This document shows positions 35,148 to 43,638 of a DNA stretch of 64,000 bases, piece after piece (positions within the stretch are counted from its first letter, which is position 1; each line of letters starts with the position of its first letter). This DNA is from JBJHBP01 sp050485685. GTDB lineage: Bacteria > Pseudomonadota > Gammaproteobacteria > Steroidobacterales > Rariloculaceae. The notes beneath the pieces are model-generated. The model was given only the letters and a program-made list of their open reading frames with translations. It had not been told where the DNA came from and did not search any database. The stretch is taken from contig JBJHBW010000001.1 in NCBI GenBank assembly GCA_050485685.1, positions 281,031 through 345,030 on the forward strand, read 5' to 3'. The position numbers and the translations under genes were made by a program.

Positions 35148-37205
35148 ATGGTGCAGGCAATCGACAGCTTTCTGGCGCATGAAGTCTGGCATCAGACGCG
35201 ACGCGACCGTCTGATTCCGCTCGCCGAAGCTGCCGGGCTGTCACAACACCCGGCGGGCGATGTCCTGTTTAATCAATTTCATCCCGCAGATCAATTCTCG
35301 CTGCTGTGGGAAGGCAGCGTCGGACACGAAGCGCGCGCCGGCGATGACGGTGACAGCTGGCTCATGGGACAGCTGGACTGGCGCTGGGCCGCGATCGGCT
35401 GGAGCGGATTCCTGCGACCGTTCCGGAATGGCACCACGGCGCGCACGCTCACAGCTTCCACGCTGCTGACCTGGCGGCACAATGACCTGGCGGCACTGTT
35501 CTATGCCGACCCGGCGCTGGCAGTGGGGTTCTTCCGCATCGTACTGCACAGCGCAAGCCTGCAATTCGAAGCACTGCGCACCGCGCGGGTCGGGGCCGCG
35601 GGGAAGCTTCCTTCGCTCACGCCCGCTGGACCCATTCCGGTACCACCATCGCCGACCGCCGACCCCACAGCCAGGCACCGTTTCGCACCCGACATTCTTA
35701 CCGCACTGCGCCGCTCGGCATTTTTCGAACTGTTCGATGATGAGACGCTGGTACGTCTGTCCGGACAGGCAAGACTGCAGCGCCGGGAACGCGGTCAGGT
35801 GCTGGTGAATCAGAGTGACGACACAGCCGGACTCTGGGTGCTGGCCGACGGCCACGCCGTAGCCGGTTTCGCCAATGGCGAAGGAACGCACGGCGCGCTG
35901 GTGCGCTTTCGCACCATCCCGGAACACGGCGGTATTGCCGCCGGCATTCCGGGCTTGCAGCAGAACTGGAAGGCTGAGGCCACGGTAGTCGCCGCTTCCA
36001 CGTGCTGGTTCTATCACCTGCCCAGCGACGCGCTGGATGCCTGCATGAGCGAAGACCCGGAGTTCGGGCGCGCGTTCATGCAGCGTCAACTCGTACGCCT
36101 CGCGCATCTGATCTCGGCGGCGCGCCTGCCCCGCTATCGCTGCGATGAGGAACCGGAGATCGCGGCCGTGAAGTCGCTGCTGGATCACGTACAGACACGA
36201 ATTCCCGTCACGTCGGCATTACATCGTGTGCCATATCTGTTGAGTCATCGACTCACCACAGCCACGGCGTTCGATTGCCTGGATGCGGTTCGTCGCGACG
36301 GGCACTATGAAGAGCGCGCGACCGCACGCGCGTGCTCGGATCTGCTGACCGGCCTGCGTGCCGAGCAACGCTTCTACCAGGCGCTGCTGTCCACCTATGA
36401 AGCCGTGACTGGCGCTCCAGCCGACACGCCGGCGTCCACGTTACGGGCACGCTGCGATGAAGGCATGGCCGGTGCCTTCCGTTATCTGCGCACCGAAATA
36501 CACGGCTTGGGGCGGCTGCCTGAAAAGACCGGGAACATCGTCATCATCAACCACCTTGCGTGCCCCGAGTACTACCAGTTGCCGAACGGCTGTCACTTTT
36601 CGTTCGACACCGCTTTCGTCAGCGTGCTGCTGAATTCCTGTTACCACGCGTCACCGGTTCGCGTGGTGCGCCAGAGTCCGGGTGCCGAGTATGGTCACAA
36701 CCTTTTCTATACCCGCCTGGGTCATATCACCGTACCGACCGTGGATTCAGGGCTGGATGCGGCTCCGAAGGCCCTGCAGCGCATGCGCCGCGATGCCGCT
36801 CAGGTCTTGATGCAACAGGGCACCGAGGCATTGGCACGAGGCGAGAATGTGCTGATCTGTCCCGAGGGACGCAGCCAGGTGGCGTGCGACTCGCCGGCGC
36901 GGTTCTACAGCGGCGCGTTCCGCCTGGCGCTGGCGGCCAAACAAGAACCGCAGATCGTGCCGATCGCGCTGGCTGGGTTCGACAGGCGCTACAAGGATGC
37001 CAGGCTGGTTGCCGTGATACAGCCGTCCTTCCGGGTATCCGACGCAATGCGTCGCCAGGGCACGGACAATATGCGCGAGTTCCTGGACGCCTACCGTGCC
37101 GAATTCGCTGGCGCGGTTGCTCTCGCCCGGCAGCTCAGCAACCAGCCATCCGGTACCGGCAGCTCACCGACACCACAACCGGGCATCGCCGCGCACCTGT
37201 CCTGA
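35148..37205 (+). CDS. Cyclic-nucleotide-binding-like domains fused to a PlsC-type acyltransferase
   Basis: The 685-residue protein has two N-terminal regions that look like cNMP-binding beta-barrels (about 15-140 and 185-325; the second has ELFDDETLVRLSG and GLWVLADGHAVAGF), a linker of ~140 residues and a C-terminal glycerolipid acyltransferase domain (about 440-650). In the acyltransferase, block I is HLACPE, i.e. HX4E (H469, E474) instead of HX4D, and block III is EGRS (573-576). Neither barrel shows the canonical phosphate-binding RRAA-type cassette. A cyclic-nucleotide-controlled lipid acyltransferase is a reasonable inference. ATG 35148 is preferred over GTG 35109. hemW follows 27 bp after. 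Confidence 0.78.
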   Translation: MVQAIDSFLAHEVWHQTRRDRLIPLAEAAGLSQHPAGDVLFNQFHPADQFSLLWEGSVGHEARAGDDGDSWLMGQLDWRWAAIGWSGFLRPFRNGTTARTLTASTLLTWRHNDLAALFYADPALAVGFFRIVLHSASLQFEALRTARVGAAGKLPSLTPAGPIPVPPSPTADPTARHRFAPDILTALRRSAFFELFDDETLVRLSGQARLQRRERGQVLVNQSDDTAGLWVLADGHAVAGFANGEGTHGALVRFRTIPEHGGIAAGIPGLQQNWKAEATVVAASTCWFYHLPSDALDACMSEDPEFGRAFMQRQLVRLAHLISAARLPRYRCDEEPEIAAVKSLLDHVQTRIPVTSALHRVPYLLSHRLTTATAFDCLDAVRRDGHYEERATARACSDLLTGLRAEQRFYQALLSTYEAVTGAPADTPASTLRARCDEGMAGAFRYLRTEIHGLGRLPEKTGNIVIINHLACPEYYQLPNGCHFSFDTAFVSVLLNSCYHASPVRVVRQSPGAEYGHNLFYTRLGHITVPTVDSGLDAAPKALQRMRRDAAQVLMQQGTEALARGENVLICPEGRSQVACDSPARFYSGAFRLALAAKQEPQIVPIALAGFDRRYKDARLVAVIQPSFRVSDAMRRQGTDNMREFLDAYRAEFAGAVALARQLSNQPSGTGSSPTPQPGIAAHLS

Positions 37206-37232
37206 GCGTGCGATAATCGGCAATAATCGGCC

Positions 37233-38435
37233 ATGAGCCACGGCCGCGACGACAACAGGCACGCCCCAGTGCCGACGGTGCCCCTGTCACTGTACGTGCA
37301 CCTGCCGTGGTGCGAGCGCAAGTGCCCGTACTGCGATTTCAATTCCTATGAGGCGCGCAGCGGCCTGCCAGAACGGGCTTACGTGGACGCACTGCTGCGA
37401 GATCTCGCCAGTGATGCCACGCTGATCGGCAGGCGGGAAGTCATCAGCGTGTTTCTGGGCGGCGGCACACCCAGCCTGTTCTCCGGCAATGCCATTGCGC
37501 GGCTGCTGGATGGCATTGGTGCACAGGTCAACCTCGCCACGAATGCCGAGATCACGCTGGAAGCCAATCCGGGGTCGGCGGAGGCGCGCCGCTTCCGCGC
37601 TTTTCGCGCAGCCGGTGTGAACAGGCTGTCCATAGGCGTGCAGAGTTTTCGCGATCCGGTGCTCAAGGCCATCGGTCGGGTACACGACGCCGCGCAGGCT
37701 CTGGCCGCAGTGCAGTCCGCGCGCGACGCCGGTTTCGCGAATCTCAACATCGACCTGATGTACGGCCTGCCCGACGACACCCGCGATGGCGCGTTGCAGG
37801 ATCTCGACACCGCGCTGGCGCTGCGGCCGCAGCATCTTTCCTGGTATCAGCTGACGCTGGAACCGGATACCGCATTCCACCGCCGTCCTCCACCACTGCC
37901 GGAAGACGAGGACATCGTCGCTATCGAAACGGCCGGCCGCACACTGCTCGCGGCGCATGCATTCGAACGCTATGAAGTCTCGGCGTATGCACAGCGCGGG
38001 TTTCGCTGCGCGCACAACATCAACTACTGGACCTTCGGTGATTACTTGGGACTGGGTGCCGGCGCGCACGGCAAACTGACGCTGTCGGATCGTGGCGGCA
38101 TCGTGCGCCGCGCCAAGGCCCGCAACCCGCGTACATGGATGGTCACGGCCGGCACACCGCTGGCCGTCAAGGAAGAACGGGTGGCCGCATCCGGCCAACT
38201 CGCACTTGAGTTCCTGATGAATGCGCTGCGGCTCACCGATGGCGTGAGTGTGGAATGTTTCGAACAGCGCACCGGGCAATCCATAGACGCGATCCGTGAA
38301 CCGCTGACCGAAGCCCGCCGCCGTGGCTGGCTGAGTGAGGACGCCGCACAACTCAAAGCGACTGCGTCCGGCTATGACTACCTGAACGCGATGCTGGGAC
38401 TGTTCATCGACGCACCGACGGCAGCCAGCGCCTGA
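37233..38435 (+). CDS. hemW: Heme chaperone HemW (radical SAM, HemN-like)
   Basis: The 400-residue protein has the radical-SAM cluster motif CxxxCxxC (C27, C31, C34) and GGGTPSLF. The residue after CPYC is not followed by a fourth cysteine as in coproporphyrinogen dehydrogenase HemN (CxxxCxxCxC), so this is HemW, which delivers heme to respiratory proteins. In many Gammaproteobacteria hemW sits next to rdgB; here it follows the acyltransferase fusion. The 3' end overlaps the convergent PepSY gene by 32 bp. Confidence 0.93.
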   Translation: MSHGRDDNRHAPVPTVPLSLYVHLPWCERKCPYCDFNSYEARSGLPERAYVDALLRDLASDATLIGRREVISVFLGGGTPSLFSGNAIARLLDGIGAQVNLATNAEITLEANPGSAEARRFRAFRAAGVNRLSIGVQSFRDPVLKAIGRVHDAAQALAAVQSARDAGFANLNIDLMYGLPDDTRDGALQDLDTALALRPQHLSWYQLTLEPDTAFHRRPPPLPEDEDIVAIETAGRTLLAAHAFERYEVSAYAQRGFRCAHNINYWTFGDYLGLGAGAHGKLTLSDRGGIVRRAKARNPRTWMVTAGTPLAVKEERVAASGQLALEFLMNALRLTDGVSVECFEQRTGQSIDAIREPLTEARRRGWLSEDAAQLKATASGYDYLNAMLGLFIDAPTAASA

Positions 38436-39477
38436 CGAACGCGACCAGCCCTGCCGTACTCAGCAGTGCGATCGAAAGCCCGACAAGCGTCAGCAGAATC
38501 TTGTAGATCATGCTGTCCATGCGGGCCGTGTGCAGCGGATAGGCAAGGTTCACGAGCCGCTCCGATATGTGCTGGTTCAGCGGATCCATGCGTATGTCCA
38601 TCCAGCCCTCGTTGGCATCGATGAATACGCGGCTCAGCCCCTGCGGGTTCAGCTCGCCGATCTGCTGCACACCGATGATGCGGTAGGCGGAGAACGCATT
38701 CGGCAGGCGCGCCGTGCGCACTCGGGAACCAGGGAAACTCGCCAGGGAGCGCTCTATGGCGGGCAGCCAGTCCCCCATTTCGGCGCCCGACAGTTCATCC
38801 AGGTGATCGGAGAAATCCAGGCTGTAATCCGGTCCGCGGAACGGATCCAGCAGCCAGTCTTCGGCTTCATCGGGAAACGCGAGCAGCACAGCCGTAATCA
38901 GGGTCAGCAGCAGCGGCAGGGCGAGAATGATGCCGAGATTGCGATGCGTGACCAGCAGATGGCCGCGTGAGACGCCGCGCAACAGCACGCCGCGACGAAA
39001 GCCGCGCCGCGCCGGCCAGAACGCAACCACACCTGCGAGCACCAGCACGATCAGCGCCAGCGCCGAAAGCCCCAGTATCGTCAGCCCGGGATTATCCAGC
39101 AGCAGGCGATGGTGCAGATCGTACAGCCATTCCTCGAAGCGATCGTTCTGCACCCACCGATCGACGATGCGGCCGCCGGAATCAAGATAGGCATATTCGG
39201 CGTCGACCAGAATCACTTTCGTCAGCGGAAAGCGTGGCGTCGCAAATTCGATGCCCAGCACTTCGTTGTTGTCGAACTGCGCTTCCACGGCCTCGGCAAT
39301 ACCGGCCAGTTCCGCAGGGGTGGCCGTAAACGCGGTGCGTGCTTCGGGTATACGCAGCTTTACATACTCGTGTTTCCAGATCAGCAGCGTACCGGTCACG
39401 CTCGCGAGCAGCACGAGAAGCGCGAGCGTCGCACCACCCCACGCATGAAGTGTTCTGAACCAGCGAAAAAGCATCAA
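38404..39477 (-). CDS. PepSY-associated transmembrane protein
   Basis: The 357-residue protein has the PepSY-TM layout: an N-terminal helix starting FRWFRTLHAWGG, a periplasmic PepSY-like domain (GIEFATPRFPLTKVIL), HHRLLLDNPG, a second helix, THRNLGIILALPLLLTL with conserved His, a second periplasmic domain and a last helix. Such proteins work with siderophore receptors or as sulfite/iron-related reductase subunits. No receptor gene adjoins. Confidence 0.85.
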   Translation of the reverse strand: MMLFRWFRTLHAWGGATLALLVLLASVTGTLLIWKHEYVKLRIPEARTAFTATPAELAGIAEAVEAQFDNNEVLGIEFATPRFPLTKVILVDAEYAYLDSGGRIVDRWVQNDRFEEWLYDLHHRLLLDNPGLTILGLSALALIVLVLAGVVAFWPARRGFRRGVLLRGVSRGHLLVTHRNLGIILALPLLLTLITAVLLAFPDEAEDWLLDPFRGPDYSLDFSDHLDELSGAEMGDWLPAIERSLASFPGSRVRTARLPNAFSAYRIIGVQQIGELNPQGLSRVFIDANEGWMDIRMDPLNQHISERLVNLAYPLHTARMDSMIYKILLTLVGLSIALLSTAGLVAFVRRWLPSVRR

Positions 39478-39544
39478 TCCCCGTCCGTACGAGTCACCCT
39501 GCAGGCGACAGGATACGCAGATGCCGAATGCGATGACAGCCGAG

Positions 39545-40060
39545 TCAGTCGTACTGATTCAGAATCATTTCTATGCGGGTCTTCTGATCGAGCACGATCG
39601 GCTCTCGTCGGGTGTTCCGGTGCGCAACCACTTCCGTGGAAAGCTGCTCGAAGGCCTTGAGCATGTCACGCCGGCTGACCATGCCAACCAGATGCCCGTC
39701 CTCGTCGACGACCGGTGCGTGTCGAATTCTGTGCACCGAAAAGTCGCTCTCCAGATCGAAGATGCTCTGATCGGGACGCGCCGAAATCGTTACCGGCCTC
39801 ATGATGCTGGCCGCCGTTTCCGGTGTGAACTCATCGTAGAAAATCCGGTTCGCGATGGACTCCAGGCAATCCCTCTCGGAAATGATTCCAATCACGTTCC
39901 CGTCCGACGACGACGAGACAACCGGGACCGAAGAAATACGATAGCGAATCAGCACGCCCGCCACTTCACTGGCCGTGAAATCCGGGGTGACGGCGATGAC
40001 ATTCCTGCTCATGACCGAAGCCACATCCGGCGCGGTCCGCTTCTTCTCGGATACTGTCAT
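39545..40060 (-). CDS. CBS-domain pair protein
   Basis: A 171-residue protein made almost only of two CBS motifs (VMSRNVIAVTP with VPVVSSSSDGNVIGIISERD, and IMRPVTISARP with APVVDEDGHLVGMVSRRD). CBS pairs bind adenosine-containing ligands and act as energy sensors. ATG 40060 with GAGGGGG upstream is the likely start; the open frame to 40162 has no similarity. A second CBS-pair gene is at 45265-45741; the two flank the PRPP/GroEL module. Confidence 0.88.
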   Translation of the reverse strand: MTVSEKKRTAPDVASVMSRNVIAVTPDFTASEVAGVLIRYRISSVPVVSSSSDGNVIGIISERDCLESIANRIFYDEFTPETAASIMRPVTISARPDQSIFDLESDFSVHRIRHAPVVDEDGHLVGMVSRRDMLKAFEQLSTEVVAHRNTRREPIVLDQKTRIEMILNQYD

Positions 40061-40245
40061 GAAATGCCCCCTCTCAGTACTCGGCCCTGCGGCACACACG
40101 CACGGCGCCGTGCAGACATGGCACTCGCGCCGGCCTGAAGTCGGCGTTGGCGCTTGAGCCATGATGATAGCCCTGGAGCCACCATTTCTCGATACGAGAA
40201 TTCAATGCGGAGAAGGTGCCGACGGCTCGGGGCGGCTTTCCTGCT

Positions 40246-40830
40246 CTAGAAAAGCATCCACGGTGAGGCCGGAACGCCGAACAGTCTGACGTGGCCACCC
40301 AGAACCAGCCAAAGATAGGCGGCGAGGCCGACGACGACTGCGATCACATCGTTACGGGGTTTGGACGCAAGCCAGGCGGGCCCGGAGTCCTGCCGGCGTT
40401 TCAGTGAAACCCTGTCCAGGCCGGCCCAGACCAGAAACGATCCGAACAGCAGCACGTCGGCCAGCGCACCATTGGACAACAGATGCGCCAATGCCCAGAT
40501 CTTCACGGCCAGCAGCATGGGATGCCGGACCGCGGCTTTGATCCTGCCAGGCAGATAAGCGGCAATCAGCAGCGGCAGCACCGGCATCATCAGGACCAGC
40601 GACACATGACGCAGCCACAGCGGCGGTGCATAGAGAATTGTCGGCTCCTGGCGTGCCAGACCATAGCCGTAGATCATCAGAATCAGGCCGACGAGGGCCA
40701 CGACAGAATAAAGCCCCTGCCAGGCATTACGCCCGATACGCGCCGCGACCCGGTCACGCCATGCCCGGTTGACGATGGAGACGCTGTGAACGCCGAGAAA
40801 AACAACCAGTCCGACAATCAGTAACGACAT
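40246..40830 (-). CDS. NnrU family membrane protein
   Basis: A 194-residue polytopic inner-membrane protein with the NnrU pattern: VGLVVFLGVHSVSI at the start, GRNAWQGLYSVVALVGLILMIYG, LRHVSLVLMMPV and WALAHLLSNGALADVLLFGSFL with conserved His, typical of the group near denitrification genes and 15-cis-zeta-carotene isomerase. ATG 40830 is preceded by AGGAA. It follows the phosphoribosyltransferase gene by 22 bp. Confidence 0.9.
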   Translation of the reverse strand: MSLLIVGLVVFLGVHSVSIVNRAWRDRVAARIGRNAWQGLYSVVALVGLILMIYGYGLARQEPTILYAPPLWLRHVSLVLMMPVLPLLIAAYLPGRIKAAVRHPMLLAVKIWALAHLLSNGALADVLLFGSFLVWAGLDRVSLKRRQDSGPAWLASKPRNDVIAVVVGLAAYLWLVLGGHVRLFGVPASPWMLF

Positions 40831-40852
40831 TTCAGCCAATTCCTGCGGCAGG

Positions 40853-41521
40853 TCAGCCGGGACGGGCGCGTCGGCACAGTGCGTTGACCTCCTCGTCGGT
40901 GAGCTGAGGAAAACTGCGATACCAGGCGCCCACGGCAATATAAGGCTCCGGCACGTGCAGCACCACCACAGAGTCGGCAGAAGCCTGGAGCTGTCCAGCC
41001 GCCTCCGCTGATGCCGTCGGCAACGCAACGATGACGGCGCGGGGGACTGACGCCCGCACCGCGTCGACCGCCGCGCGCATAGTCGCGCCGGTGGCAGCGC
41101 CGTCATCAACCAGGATTACCGTGCGACCGGTCAGCGCCTCTGCCTGTGCGCCGGACCTGTAGACCTGCTCGCGACGTTTCAGCTCTTCTGTCTCTCGCGC
41201 AAGCACGCCCTCCAGATCACGCTCCTTGAGTCCGCAGGCCGCCATCACATCGCGGTTGTAGACCACGACGCCACCGCTGGCGATCGCGCCAGCCGCAAGC
41301 TCCGGCTGGAACGGCACGCCAAGCTTGCGCACCAGCATCAGGTCCATAGGCGCGTGCAGAGCCTCGGCGACTTCGACCGCTACCGGTACGCCGCCGCGCG
41401 GCAGCGCGAGCACCACCACATCGCCCTCCGGAGGCGAGCGCAGGAACCATTGCGCGAGAGCCCGGCCTGCGTCGGTACGGTCGGCGAACACGTGTTCTCC
41501 GTCTCTGAAGCCCAGGCTCAA
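40853..41521 (-). CDS. Phosphoribosyltransferase-domain protein
   Basis: The 222-residue protein has a type I phosphoribosyltransferase fold: LALPRGGVPVAVEVAEAL, LMLVRKLGVPFQPELAAGAIA and the PRPP loop VILVDDGAATGATM. The base acceptor is unknown; proteins of this group accompany stress and PRPP modules. Start is TTG 41521 with GGGGGAG eight bases upstream. It is divergent from the kinase-like gene at 41640. Confidence 0.9.
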   Translation of the reverse strand: MSLGFRDGEHVFADRTDAGRALAQWFLRSPPEGDVVVLALPRGGVPVAVEVAEALHAPMDLMLVRKLGVPFQPELAAGAIASGGVVVYNRDVMAACGLKERDLEGVLARETEELKRREQVYRSGAQAEALTGRTVILVDDGAATGATMRAAVDAVRASVPRAVIVALPTASAEAAGQLQASADSVVVLHVPEPYIAVGAWYRSFPQLTDEEVNALCRRARPG

Positions 41522-41639
41522 GATCGTGCTCCCCCGTATCGCGCACAGCGAAAAAGGCAGTCTATAGCAGCAGCCCCTGTCGCCACCATTTCGGCCTCCA
41601 CGTATTCTGGCCGCCCTCCATCACGCCTAACATGCCGTA

Positions 41640-42662
41640 ATGACATCGCCTGACTCAGTCGAGCTGAGCGAGAAACTGGCCTTCCTTGCGGATGCAGCCA
41701 GCCACATGGACCGACCCGCCGGTGTGGAAGTCATTCAGACGCACTTCGCCTGGGTTTTTCTGTCGTCGCGCTTTGCCTGGAAACTGAAGAAGCCGATACG
41801 CTTTCAGCAGATTGACTTCACCACACTGGCTGCGCGTCACCAGAACTGCGAACTGGAGGTCATACTGAACCGTCGGCTTGCAGAGTCGGTCTATATCGCA
41901 GCGGTACCGCTGACGCTGCAGCACGGACAGCTGGCTCTGGATGGTGCCGGTGTACCGGTGGACTGGCTGGTCAAGATGCACCGACTGCCCGCCGACCGCA
42001 TGCTCGACGTCGCCGCAGCCGCTCGCGCCGTGAGCACCGCCGAGCTGAGCGCCGTGGTGGCGAAGCTGTGTCGTTACTATGCCAGGGCGCCGCGCGCCCC
42101 GTTCACAGCAGATGGCTTCCGCGCGCACCTTGTCCGCCAGCTTCAGGACACCGGACAACAGCTGGCCGCGCTGCTGCCGCGCACGTACCGGAAACGACTG
42201 GACCGGCTGCTCAATGCCCGGATCACGTTCATCGAAAACCAGACACCGCTGTTCGACAGGCGCATCGATGAAGGTCGCGTGGTCGAGGCACATGGCGATC
42301 TTCGACCGGAACACATCTACCTAGCGGACAATCCGCAGATCATCGACTGCCTGGAGTTCTCGACCGAACTGCGCTGGCTGGACACCGCCGAGGAACTGGC
42401 TTTCCTGATGCTGGAACTGGAACGGTCCGGACATGGCGACCTTGCCGGCCGTACATGGCGGCTATACCAGCAGCGTGCCGATGACGATCTGCCCGAATCG
42501 ATGCTGGGCTTCTATCGTGCCGGACGCGCGCTCGTGCGCGCCCTTATCTGCGCCTGGCACATCCCGGAGGCCGACTCGAAACAGGCCGCGGAGCACTGGC
42601 GGCAGATGACGTGCTGGTACCTGGATGCCGGTCCGGCAGCGATTACCGTCGATGCGTACTGA
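41640..42662 (+). CDS. Aminoglycoside-phosphotransferase-like kinase
   Basis: The 340-residue protein has the protein-kinase-like (APH) features FAWKLKKP (ATP lysine) and HGDLRPEHIYL with IIDCLEFS (catalytic loop and metal Asp), which make up the N-terminal half of the larger APH/ATPase fusion proteins; here the C-terminal P-loop ATPase half is absent. The substrate is unknown. Its 3' end overlaps the convergent Prs-like gene by 20 bp. Confidence 0.83.
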   Translation: MTSPDSVELSEKLAFLADAASHMDRPAGVEVIQTHFAWVFLSSRFAWKLKKPIRFQQIDFTTLAARHQNCELEVILNRRLAESVYIAAVPLTLQHGQLALDGAGVPVDWLVKMHRLPADRMLDVAAAARAVSTAELSAVVAKLCRYYARAPRAPFTADGFRAHLVRQLQDTGQQLAALLPRTYRKRLDRLLNARITFIENQTPLFDRRIDEGRVVEAHGDLRPEHIYLADNPQIIDCLEFSTELRWLDTAEELAFLMLELERSGHGDLAGRTWRLYQQRADDDLPESMLGFYRAGRALVRALICAWHIPEADSKQAAEHWRQMTCWYLDAGPAAITVDAY

Positions 42663-43632
42663 TGCGTTTCAGCTCTTCGGCGAACAACGGGATGCAGGAA
42701 ACAATGGCCAGGCGATCGTCCAACCTGGCGGCGCGCTCGCGCACGCTGCCCACGCTGTCTGTCACCACTACCGATGCGACACCCGCCTCACGCAGCAAGG
42801 ACTCCGCGCTGTCGGAAAAGGCGCCATGTGCCGCGCACGCATGCACGACTCGGGCACCGCGCTCATAACAGGCCTGTGCCGCCCGCGCGGTGGTGGTACC
42901 GCCGCAGATCATGTCGTCATAGACGATCACGCTGGCGCCCGCTACGTCTCCGGCGAATGCCGTACCCGAAACCCTGCCCTCGCTGCGCTGTTTCTCCATG
43001 AACGCCAGCTCCACCGGAACATCGACCTTCTCGGCCAGGCAGTCCGCAAAACGCCGGGCACGCTTCACGCCACCGGTGTCCGGTGACAGCACGACGACAC
43101 GTTGAGCATCATTCACCATTGCCGCGCAGTGCTTCGCCAGCAGCGGAGCCGACTCCAGATGAAGCGTGCGGCAGCGGAACGCGTTGTCGAACGCCGCGGG
43201 GTTGTGCACCTCCAGCGTCACCAGCAGATCCAGGCCCATCGCCTCGAACAACGCAGCGACATAGCGCGTGGACACCGGGTCGCGCGCCTTGGTGCGTCTG
43301 TCCTTTCGGGCATAGGCGAGATAAGGCACCAGTGCCGCCACTTCCGCGGCACCGGCATCCCTGATGGCACCGATCAGGAACAGCAGTCGGACCAGTCGAT
43401 CATTGGCCGACAGCCGGGGAACGGATGAGGAGGCATCGGCAATGAGCGCATCCGCAATCAGCGTCTCGCACAGGATCACCCGCTCTCCGCGAACGCTCTC
43501 CAGCGGCCGGATCTTGAACTCGCCGTCCTCGAACTCACGTTCCTCGTGATTCGCAAGGCGTAAGCCGGCATGCCGGGCGAGGTCTATGCCGAAGGAACGG
43601 AAACGACTCAGGGCAAACAGTTTCGCAGTCAC
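42643..43632 (-). CDS. Divergent PRPP synthetase-like protein
   Basis: The 329-residue protein is a paralogue of Prs. It keeps YLAYARKDRRTKARDP in the flexible loop (Lys for Gln compared with the housekeeping Prs), TLEVHNPAAFDNAF in place of VDLHAxQIQGFFD and YDDMICGGTTT in place of DDMVDTAGTL. These changes hit the catalytic loop and the PRPP-binding loop, so altered allostery or substrate is possible. It lies 6 bp after groEL and next to CBS and phosphoribosyltransferase genes. Confidence 0.87.
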   Translation of the reverse strand: MTAKLFALSRFRSFGIDLARHAGLRLANHEEREFEDGEFKIRPLESVRGERVILCETLIADALIADASSSVPRLSANDRLVRLLFLIGAIRDAGAAEVAALVPYLAYARKDRRTKARDPVSTRYVAALFEAMGLDLLVTLEVHNPAAFDNAFRCRTLHLESAPLLAKHCAAMVNDAQRVVVLSPDTGGVKRARRFADCLAEKVDVPVELAFMEKQRSEGRVSGTAFAGDVAGASVIVYDDMICGGTTTARAAQACYERGARVVHACAAHGAFSDSAESLLREAGVASVVVTDSVGSVRERAARLDDRLAIVSCIPLFAEELKRISTHRR

Positions 43633-43638
43633 CGTTCT

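Noticed and set aside
37233..38435. Oxygen-independent coproporphyrinogen dehydrogenase HemN
   Set aside because: The fourth cysteine of the HemN CxxxCxxCxC motif is missing; the protein fits HemW.
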